Below are positions 55,019 through 64,000 of a stretch of DNA of 64,000 nucleotides, one piece after another. Made by a program: the position numbers and the translations under genes. The notes beneath the pieces are model-generated. The model was given only the letters and a program-made list of their open reading frames with translations. It had not been told where the DNA came from and did not search any database. The stretch is from Falsiroseomonas stagni DSM 19981 (lineage in GTDB: Bacteria; Pseudomonadota; Alphaproteobacteria; Acetobacterales; Acetobacteraceae): contig NZ_FOSQ01000005.1 in assembly GCF_900114315.1 (NCBI RefSeq), forward strand, positions 1-64,000, given 5' to 3'. How positions within the stretch are numbered: the stretch's first letter is position 1; every line of letters starts with the position of its first letter.

Positions 55019-55717
55019 TCAGCCCCTGCCGGTCACCGGCAGCAGCACGCCCGTGATGCCGCTCGCCGCCGGGCTCACCAGGAAGGAAGCGGCCTCCGCC
55101 AGCTGCGCCGGCTGCACCCAGCCCGACGTATCCGCCCCCGGCATCGCCGCGCGGTTCTGCGGCGTGTCGATGGTGCCGGGCAGGATGGCGTTCACGCGCA
55201 GCCCCGTGGGCTTCAGCTCCTCCGCATAGGCTTCCACCAGGCGCAGCACGCCCGCCTTGCTGGCGGAATAGGCCGCGAGTTGCGCGGGCGCCTTCAGCGC
55301 CGCCATGGCGCCGATCGCCACCAGGCTGCCGCGGCCGGCGGGGCGCATCGCCGCGATGGCGGCGCGGAACAAGTTCACCGTGGTCATCAGGTTCAGCCGG
55401 AACATCCGCTCGAACAGTTCGGCGCCACCATCCCCGATGGAGGCCATGTCGAAGCCCCCCACGGTATGCACCACGCCATCGAGGCGCCCGAAGCGCGCCA
55501 GCACCGCCGCCACCGCGGCCTCGCAGGCCGCGGCGTCGCTGAGGTCCACGCCTGCCAGCGGCAGATGCCCAACCCCCGGCAGCGCCGCCACCATCGCCTC
55601 CAGCGGTTCCGCCACGCGGTCCAGCGCCACCACGGTGGAGCCGCGCGCGGCCAGGGCGGTGGCCACCGCGCGGCCGAGATTGCCGGCCGCGCCGGTGACG
55701 AGTGTGATGTCAGCCAT
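55019..55717 (-). CDS. SDR-family oxidoreductase
   Basis: The 232-residue protein has the cofactor motif LVTGAAGNLGRAVATAL near residue 5-20, HTVGG in place of NNAG, the catalytic serine region and YSASKAG (YxxxK) near 150-156, and ends with SGITGVLLPVTGRG. It is a compact classical SDR; the substrate is unknown. It follows the phosphoglucomutase gene by 12 bp on the same strand and is convergent, 1 bp apart, with the binding-protein gene. Confidence 0.9.
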   Translation of the reverse strand: MADITLVTGAAGNLGRAVATALAARGSTVVALDRVAEPLEAMVAALPGVGHLPLAGVDLSDAAACEAAVAAVLARFGRLDGVVHTVGGFDMASIGDGGAELFERMFRLNLMTTVNLFRAAIAAMRPAGRGSLVAIGAMAALKAPAQLAAYSASKAGVLRLVEAYAEELKPTGLRVNAILPGTIDTPQNRAAMPGADTSGWVQPAQLAEAASFLVSPAASGITGVLLPVTGRG

Positions 55718-55729
55718 GATCTTCGTGCC

Positions 55730-58764
<3,035 letters not shown>

Positions 58765-58814
58765 CACGCGCCTTCTGCCACGCGCGCGCCCGCCGGCGAA
58801 GTGTTCTCAGGCCG

Positions 58815-59774
58815 TCAGAACTCGATACGGATATTGGCGCGGCGGACGAATTCCACCCAGAACGCCGTGCTTTCCTTCATCAGCGCCGAGAATTCCGGGC
58901 CGCGCAACGCCATGGGTTCCACCATCAGCGCATCCAGCCGCGCCCGCGTCTCCGGCTGCGCCAGCGTCGCGATGACGGCCTCGCCGAGCGAAGCGACGGT
59001 CGCGGCTGGCGTCGCCACCGGGACCACCATGCCGAACCAGGCATCGACGACGAGGTCCGGCACGCCGCCCTCCGCCGTGGTCGGCACATCGGGCAGCGCC
59101 GCCAGGCGGGATGGCGCCGTCACCGCCAAGGCGCGCAGGCGGCCGCCGGACAGGAAGGGGGACATGGCGGCGAGCGTATCGCAGCTGAACAGCTCCCGCC
59201 CCGCCGCCAGATCGGTCAGGGCGGGCGCGCTGCCGCGATAGGACACGCCCTCCGCCCGCACCCCCGCGCGTGCCAGGAACAATTCGGCGGTCAGGTGGCC
59301 GATGGTGCCGACGCCGCCCATGGCGAAATTGCCGCCGCCCGCCCGCAACCGCGCCACCAGGTCCTGCAGGCTGCGCGGTGCATCGGCGCCGGCATGGGTC
59401 GCGATCAGGTAGTAGGACCGCGCGCAGCCCGCGACGGCGGCGAAATCCCGGTCCACCCGATAGCCCGCATGGGGGTTCTGCGCGGCATTGATGCCGAGTG
59501 ACGAACTCGTGCCCATCACGATGGTGCTGCCATCGGCTGGCGCCCGTGCGCCCTGTTCCGTGCCGGTGGTGCCGCCGCCGCCGGGCCGGTTCTCCACCAC
59601 GATGGTCTGGCCCAGCACGTCCTTCATGCCGTTGGCGACGATGCGCGCGATGGTGTCGCTGCCGCTGCCCGGCGCGAAGGGCACGAGCAGCCGGATGGAG
59701 GGCCGCGGCTGCGCCAGCGCCGGCGTCGCCAGCGCCAGCGGCGTGCCCAGCAGCAGGCGCCGAGAGATCGTCAT
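58815..59774 (-). CDS. Bug/TctC-family substrate-binding protein
   Basis: The 319-residue protein has a twin-arginine-type signal (MTISRRLLLGTPLALATPALAQ), then IRLLVPFAPGSGSDTIARIV, IVVENRPGGGGTTGTEQGA and GVSYRGSAPALTDLA. It is divergent from the DUF4387/AtuA operon with 137 bp between the starts, so it may feed substrate to that pathway. It shares strand with cysG but is 50 bp away and unrelated in role. Confidence 0.92.
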   Translation of the reverse strand: MTISRRLLLGTPLALATPALAQPRPSIRLLVPFAPGSGSDTIARIVANGMKDVLGQTIVVENRPGGGGTTGTEQGARAPADGSTIVMGTSSSLGINAAQNPHAGYRVDRDFAAVAGCARSYYLIATHAGADAPRSLQDLVARLRAGGGNFAMGGVGTIGHLTAELFLARAGVRAEGVSYRGSAPALTDLAAGRELFSCDTLAAMSPFLSGGRLRALAVTAPSRLAALPDVPTTAEGGVPDLVVDAWFGMVVPVATPAATVASLGEAVIATLAQPETRARLDALMVEPMALRGPEFSALMKESTAFWVEFVRRANIRIEF

Positions 59775-59911
59775 TGCCGTGTCCTCCGCGCGCGCCTTGG
59801 CGGCGCGTCGCCCCGACTGTCGGAAGCAGCGCGGCCAGCGTCAAGCACGGCTTGACCCCGGCAGGCACGGGGCGGAGCATCCCGCCGCAAGACCTCGGGG
59901 GAAACGGCGGG

Positions 59912-60223
59912 ATGAGTGGCCGGAGACTGATCGACATCGCGCGCGTGATCCGCAGCAAGAATGCGGGCCCGCTGCATTGCACGCTCGACATCCTCTTCGA
60001 CGATGACGCGACGTTCCGGGAGGCGCTGGCATCGCCCGCCATGACGGTGGAGGCGATGGCGCGTCTCTACGGCGTTTCCGCCACCACGGTGGAGGTCATT
60101 CCCTACGCCGCGGCCCATGCCATCAAGGTGGTGCTGGACCGCCCGGTGGTGGCGGGCTCGCCCGGTGATTCCGATGTCTATGGCGCGCAGCAACACGCGC
60201 CGCTGCTGGGGGTGGTGCTGTGA
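59912..60223 (+). CDS. DUF4387 domain protein (AtuA-associated)
   Basis: The 103-residue protein reads MSGRRLIDIARVIRSKNAGP, LHCTLDILFDD, and ends with VVLDRPVVAGSPGDSDVYGAQQHAPLL in blocks. This is the small DUF4387 family that almost always sits next to, or is fused with, the AtuA-like protein (DUF1446). Its stop overlaps the start of the AtuA gene by 4 nt. GGCGG precedes the ATG. The biochemical role is not known; probably a small subunit of the same enzyme. Confidence 0.9.
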   Translation: MSGRRLIDIARVIRSKNAGPLHCTLDILFDDDATFREALASPAMTVEAMARLYGVSATTVEVIPYAAAHAIKVVLDRPVVAGSPGDSDVYGAQQHAPLLGVVL

Positions 60224-61617
60224 GCGTTGTCGGGAAGCTGATGGACCAGGGGCTGCGCCCGGGCGTGAAGCTGCGCGTGCTCGCGGCCTCCGGCCAGCTC
60301 GGCAATGGCGTGCCGGAGGCTGCGCTGAAGGCGGGGCTGGCGCGCGCGCCGCATGTGCTGGGCTGCGACATGGGCTCCATCGATGTCGGCCCCGCCTATC
60401 TCGGCGGTGGCCGCCTGGCGACCAGCCCCGCCATCACGAAGCGCGACCTTCGCCTGGTGATCCATGGTGCGCGGCAGGTCGGCGTGCCGCTGCTGATCGG
60501 CAGCGCGGGCACCGCCGGCGCGCGCCCGCATCTCGACCAGGCGCTGGCGATGATCCATGCCATCGCGAAGGAGGATGGGCTGAAGCTCCGCGTCGCCGTC
60601 ATCGCCGCCGACATGGACCGCGACTGGCTGCGCGGCATGGCGCAGGCCGGGCGCGTGCAGCCCATCGGCGCCATCGGCGCGCTGACATCGGCGATCATCG
60701 ACGGCGCCGCCCACATCGTCGGCCAGATGGGGACGGAGGCGTTTCTCCGCGCCCTGGCGATGGAGCCCGACATCATCCTGGCCGGCCGCGCCTGCGATAC
60801 CGCGGTCTTCGCCGCCGTGCCGCTGCTGCTGGGCTATCCCGCCGGTCCCGCCACCCACATGGCGAAGATCATCGAATGCACCTCGCTCTGCTGCATCCCC
60901 GGCGGGCGGGACGCCATGCTCGGCACGCTGATGGGCGACAGCTTCGAGCTGGAGAGCATGAACCCCGCGCGCGCCGCCACCCCCGTCTCCGTCGCCGCGC
61001 ACAGCCTGTATGAACAGGCGGACCCGCTGCGGGTGCATGAGCCCGAGGGGATGATGGACACGACCGATGCGCGCTACGAGGCGATCGACGATCGCCGCGT
61101 CCGCGTCTCCGGCGCCACCTGGGTGCCGGCCACGCAGCACAGCATCAAGGTGGAGGGCGCGACCTTCGTCGGCGAACGCGCCGTGCTGCTGGCCAGTACC
61201 ACCGACCCCCGCGTGATCGAGAACCGCGAGAGCATCGCCGCGGGGGTGCGCAGGATCGTCGCCGACATCCTGCCCGGCGCCGGCGACTACGACCTCCGCT
61301 TCCGCGCCTATGGCACCGGGGAGACGAACCTGTTCCCCGGCGCGCGTGAGGGCCTGCCCGTGCCGGCGGAGGTGTTCTTCCTGCTGGAATGCATCGCGGG
61401 GGATGCCGATACCGCCAAGGCCATCATCGGCGTCGCCAAGCAGAACCTGCTGCATTTCGGCTTCCCGGGGCGCCTGTCCACCGGCGGCAATATCGCCTTC
61501 CCCTTCACGCCGCCGGAACTGCCGGCGGGCACGGCCTATCGCTACAGCGTCTACCACATCGCCGAATGCGACGACCTCGCCGCCGCCTTTCCCGTGCGGA
61601 TGGAGACGGTGGGGTAG
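60220..61617 (+). CDS. AtuA-family protein (acyclic terpene utilisation, DUF1446)
   Basis: The 465-residue protein has the family blocks VRVLAASGQLGNG-like (KLRVLAASGQLGNGVP), GCDMGSIDVGPAYLGGG, LLIGSAGTAGARPHLD, EPDIILAGRACDTAVFAAVPLLLGYPAGP in parts and the late GGNIAFPFTPPELP. AtuA was named in Pseudomonas citronellolis/aeruginosa acyclic terpene degradation, but homologues occur with many catabolic genes; no other atu genes are here. The start overlaps the DUF4387 stop. No acyl-CoA carboxylase is present, so the pathway may differ. Confidence 0.9.
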   Translation: MSVVGKLMDQGLRPGVKLRVLAASGQLGNGVPEAALKAGLARAPHVLGCDMGSIDVGPAYLGGGRLATSPAITKRDLRLVIHGARQVGVPLLIGSAGTAGARPHLDQALAMIHAIAKEDGLKLRVAVIAADMDRDWLRGMAQAGRVQPIGAIGALTSAIIDGAAHIVGQMGTEAFLRALAMEPDIILAGRACDTAVFAAVPLLLGYPAGPATHMAKIIECTSLCCIPGGRDAMLGTLMGDSFELESMNPARAATPVSVAAHSLYEQADPLRVHEPEGMMDTTDARYEAIDDRRVRVSGATWVPATQHSIKVEGATFVGERAVLLASTTDPRVIENRESIAAGVRRIVADILPGAGDYDLRFRAYGTGETNLFPGAREGLPVPAEVFFLLECIAGDADTAKAIIGVAKQNLLHFGFPGRLSTGGNIAFPFTPPELPAGTAYRYSVYHIAECDDLAAAFPVRMETVG

Positions 61618-61623
61618 GCCCGC

Positions 61624-62853
61624 CTACCCGAAGCGCGCCAGAAGGGACGGGATGGCGGAGGGCGGCTGCGCGGGGCTGAACAGGAAGCCCTGCGCCTCCC
61701 CACAGCCTTCCGCCGCCAGGCGCTCGAACTCCGCGGGGGTGTTCACCCCCTCCGCCGTCGTCGCCAGGCCGAGGTCGGCCGCCAGCCGCATGATGGCGCG
61801 GATGATCGCCGCCCCCTCCCGCTGCGTGTCCACGCCGACCACCAGGTTGCGATCGATCTTCACGCGTCCCACGGGGAAGCTGCGGAGCTGCGTGAGGGAG
61901 GAGAAGCCCGACCCGAAATCGTCCAGCGCCAGCGCCACGCCCTGCGTCCGCAGGGAGGCCAGCGCATGGGACGCGGCGCGTTCATCGCCGAGGAACGTCA
62001 CCTCGCTCAGTTCCAGTTCCAGGCGACGCGCGGGCAGCGCGCTCGCCGCCAGCGCATCCGCCACCAGCCGCGGCAGCATCTCCTCCCGCAACTGGGTGGG
62101 GGAGATGTTGACCGTGACGCGGAGATGCTCCGGCCAGGTCGCCGCATCCCGGCACGCCTGGCGCAGCACCTGGTCGCCGAACTGCGTGATGAGGCCCGTC
62201 TCCTCCGCCAGCGGCACGAATTCAACCGGGGAGACGAAGCCGCGCGTCGGATGCCGCCAGCGGGCCAGCGCCTCGAACCCCGCCAGGCGGCGGGTCGCGG
62301 CGGCGATGATGGGCTGGTAGTGCACCTCGATCTGCCGCTGGGCCAGCGCCTGGCGCAGATCGGCTTCCGCCAAGCGGATGCTCTGCGCGCCGCGCAGCGC
62401 GGCGGGGGCGAAGATCGCCAGGCGATCGCCTGTGCCCGGCCTTGCCGTGGACAGCGCGAGTTCCGCATCCCGCATCAGCGCATCCGGATCCGACCCGTCT
62501 TCGGAGACGGCGACGCCGACCCGCGTCGCCAGCAGCGTCGTCCCGTCGCCCGTCGCGACCGGCACCGCCATGTCGCGCAGCAGGGCGGCGGACAATTCAT
62601 GCACGGTGGCGGCGGGGCAGCCCGCCAGCAGGACGGCGAAATCATCCGCCCCGATACGCGCCGCGACGGCGCCCGGGGGCAGGCGGCGCGCGATGCGGGT
62701 GGCGGCGATCCGCACCGCCTCCTCCGCCGCCGCGCGGCCGAATTCGGCGCGGTGCCCTTCCAGGCTGACCAGCAGGATGGCGGCGTTGTCCGGGCGTTCC
62801 GCATAGGCCCAGGCGCCGCGCACCGCCCGGCCTTCCTTCAGGCAGGTCGCCAT
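61624..62853 (-). CDS. EAL-domain cyclic-di-GMP phosphodiesterase with degenerate GGDEF domain
   Basis: The first ATG of the continuous frame gives 409 residues, but the frame continues upstream as the rest of a PAS domain. The GGDEF-like domain (about 20-160) reads RIGADDFAVLLA where an active cyclase has RxGGDEF, so it is not a diguanylate cyclase. The EAL domain (about 170-405) keeps its catalytic set: EALARW, VNISPTQL, LELSEV, LDDFGSGFSSL, VKIDR and TAEGVNT. It should hydrolyse c-di-GMP. It is convergent with the AtuA gene. Confidence 0.88.
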   Translation of the reverse strand: MATCLKEGRAVRGAWAYAERPDNAAILLVSLEGHRAEFGRAAAEEAVRIAATRIARRLPPGAVAARIGADDFAVLLAGCPAATVHELSAALLRDMAVPVATGDGTTLLATRVGVAVSEDGSDPDALMRDAELALSTARPGTGDRLAIFAPAALRGAQSIRLAEADLRQALAQRQIEVHYQPIIAAATRRLAGFEALARWRHPTRGFVSPVEFVPLAEETGLITQFGDQVLRQACRDAATWPEHLRVTVNISPTQLREEMLPRLVADALAASALPARRLELELSEVTFLGDERAASHALASLRTQGVALALDDFGSGFSSLTQLRSFPVGRVKIDRNLVVGVDTQREGAAIIRAIMRLAADLGLATTAEGVNTPAEFERLAAEGCGEAQGFLFSPAQPPSAIPSLLARFG

Positions 62854-62965
62854 CGGGCATTCGTCATGCGGCAGTTCCGACCCGTCCGGCGCCAGGATCC
62901 GCCAGGACCCGCACCAGCGCTGGTCATGCAGGGCGGGGCGCCAGCCCCACAGCGTGGCGGCGGCC

Positions 62966-63175
62966 TCATTTGTAATAGGTCAGCGTCCCCGCAACATCCG
63001 TGGTGTAGACCGCTACGCCCAGCGCATCGATCAGCGGCCGCGCCGCCTGCCGCCCATCTGCCGCCCCGTCGTCCCGGCCCAGATGGTCGATGAAGGCGGC
63101 CAGATCGTCCGACATGGGCAAAAGGTCCGGATGAGGAATGCCGGAAGCGGGAGCAAGCCTGGCCAAGCCGTCCAT
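62966..63175 (-). pseudogene. N-terminal PAS fragment of the EAL protein, split by a frameshift
   Basis: This frame encodes 69 residues ending LIDALGVAVYTTDVAGTLTYYK and then TGA at 62966. The start of a PAS domain (gvavYttDvaGtltYyN) is cut off in the middle. Removing one A from the AAA run at 62969-62971 converts the junction to TAT TAC AAT GAG GCC (YYNEA) and joins it in frame with NEAAATLWGWRPAL and the PAS remainder, GSWRILAPDGSELP, running into the EAL protein. The full gene would thus be 61624-63175, a PAS-GGDEF-EAL protein. A sequencing error or true mutation are both possible. Confidence 0.75.
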
Positions 63176-63311
63176 GGGCGCCTCGCGGATTCGGGTCGGT
63201 GAAATCGCCAGGGCAGACGATTCCTTACAATCGCTAACGCCTAGTTGATCGCTCGCATGCCAGAGGCAAGGCGTGGTTGCAAAACAAACTTAAATTCATT
63301 CCGCTTGGCGA
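63176..63311 (-). promoter_or_regulatory. AT-richer spacer, probable promoter of the PAS-EAL gene
   Basis: The 136-bp gap between the TetR stop and the PAS fragment start is notably less GC-rich than its surroundings, with TTAAATTCATTCC and TTGTAAGG on one strand or the other. It presumably carries the promoter of the minus-strand PAS-EAL gene and the end of the TetR transcript. No clear -35/-10 pair or palindrome was confirmed. Confidence 0.35.
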
Positions 63312-63977
63312 TCACGCCGCGGGCCGCGCCGCCGCCCCGTGCAGGAAGATGGCCACCGCCCGCCGCGCCAGCCCCGCCACCTCCGCCCCGTCCGGCGACG
63401 CCCGCAGGCCCAGCAGCAGCTTGATCTGCACCGCCCCCAGCGCCATGCCGAGCAGCAGCCGCGCGCCGGCTTCCGCATCCTCCAGCAGCAGCCGCCCGCG
63501 GCCGATCTCCCGTTCCAACCGCCGCTGAAGGGTGGTGGCGCCCCGGGCCAGGATCACGCGGTGGAAGGATTCGGCCAGTTCGGGCGTCCGTCCGCCCTCC
63601 GCGATCACCAGGCGGAAGATCGCGGTCTGCCGGGCGGAGAGCAACTGTCCCGCCGCCTGTTCCAGGATTCCGGCCAGGCCGGCCGCCAGATCCTCCGTCT
63701 CGCCCTCCGACTCCGGCAGCGCATGGACGGGGGCGAGCGCGGCGGCGATGCAGGCCTCGAACAGCGCCGCCTTGGAGGGGAAGTGCTGGTAGAGCGTGCG
63801 CTTGGACATGCCCGCCAGGCGCGCCACGTCATCCAGCCGCGCCTCCGCATAGCCATCCCGCAGGAAGACCTGCCCCGCAGCCTCGCACAGCAGGCGGGCG
63901 CGTTGCGGGCCGGGCATCCTCGCCCGCCCCGGCCCGCGTCGCGGTGCCGCCGCCACGCGGCCCAGCAAGGCGGTCAC
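63312..63977 (-). CDS. TetR/AcrR-family transcriptional regulator
   Basis: The 221-residue protein has the TetR HTH near 25-75: ARLLCEAAGQVFLRDGYAEARLDDVARLAGMSKRTLYQHFPSKAALFEA in short blocks, and a helical C-terminal ligand-binding domain with FHRVILARGATTLQRRLE. The first in-frame ATG leaves a basic 20-residue leader; an ATG at residue 21 is an alternative. The target genes are not visible; the window ends 23 bp upstream. Confidence 0.88.
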   Translation of the reverse strand: MTALLGRVAAAPRRGPGRARMPGPQRARLLCEAAGQVFLRDGYAEARLDDVARLAGMSKRTLYQHFPSKAALFEACIAAALAPVHALPESEGETEDLAAGLAGILEQAAGQLLSARQTAIFRLVIAEGGRTPELAESFHRVILARGATTLQRRLEREIGRGRLLLEDAEAGARLLLGMALGAVQIKLLLGLRASPDGAEVAGLARRAVAIFLHGAAARPAA

Positions 63978-64000
63978 TCCCCGGGCGCGGGGATGGCCGC

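Overview
The window is a GC-rich chromosomal segment. It carries several orphan Bug/TctC-type solute-binding proteins, CaiB/BaiF and acyl-CoA dehydrogenase catabolic sets, and a G/C-block palindromic repeat. Together these suggest an alphaproteobacterium of the Acetobacteraceae, Roseomonas-like. That assignment is inference from gene content and style; no rRNA, tRNA, CRISPR array or prophage was seen.

Layout. (1) Positions 3-320 hold the C-terminal end of an IS630-type transposase. (2) Positions 340-16790 are one large minus-strand operon, mostly with 4-nt start/stop overlaps. In transcription order it encodes a membrane-anchored trypsin-like protease, a YfaP/DUF2135-like protein, a third protein of the same architecture, SrfB (actin/Hsp70-fold ATPase), SrfC (P-loop GTPase-like), a single-pass membrane protein, a secreted vWA protein, an ABC ATPase, an FtsX-type permease and an FGE/SUMF1-like protein whose 5' end contains an in-frame 210-bp inverted-repeat element. 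This is the best candidate for an undescribed system. (3) Positions 16924-29366 hold transport and small-molecule metabolism: MFS and DMT transporters, three Bug proteins, a 2-hydroxyacid dehydrogenase, acetate kinase, a two-subunit molybdenum hydroxylase, an amidohydrolase and an Ldh-type dehydrogenase. (4) Positions 29363-37285 hold an acyl-CoA dehydrogenase/CoA-transferase operon with a LysR regulator, a pair of flavodiiron-like metallo-beta-lactamase-fold proteins, another Bug protein and an SDR; the SDR is coupled to a HisD-family dehydrogenase (37285-38592).

(5) Positions 38668-40307 hold hemP, an ArsR regulator, trxC and a membrane rhodanese; the last two diverge from a long inverted repeat that looks like a redox/sulfur operator. 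(6) Positions 40309-44467 hold an LLM flavin monooxygenase with a MetQ-MetI-MetN-type importer and a small conserved-looking protein. (7) Positions 44807-50687 hold an XRE-like regulator, a CinA-type amidase and an iron operon: TonB-dependent siderophore receptor, PiuC-like dioxygenase, ExbB, ExbD, TonB. The receptor and hemP are preceded by matching Fur-like palindromes. (8) Positions 50684-61617 hold a second LLM oxidoreductase, an amidohydrolase, an orphan family-5 peptide/nickel-type binding protein, an SDR, phosphoglucomutase, siroheme synthase, a Bug protein and a DUF4387/AtuA pair. (9) Positions 61624-63977 hold an EAL phosphodiesterase whose PAS-containing front end is separated by an apparent one-base frameshift, and a TetR regulator.

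Functionally the window combines an envelope-spanning Srf-type machine, iron acquisition, sulfur/redox sensing and scattered catabolic modules, each with its own binding protein. Except for the Srf operon and the ABC and TonB transport sets, most clusters are short operons of two to four genes.
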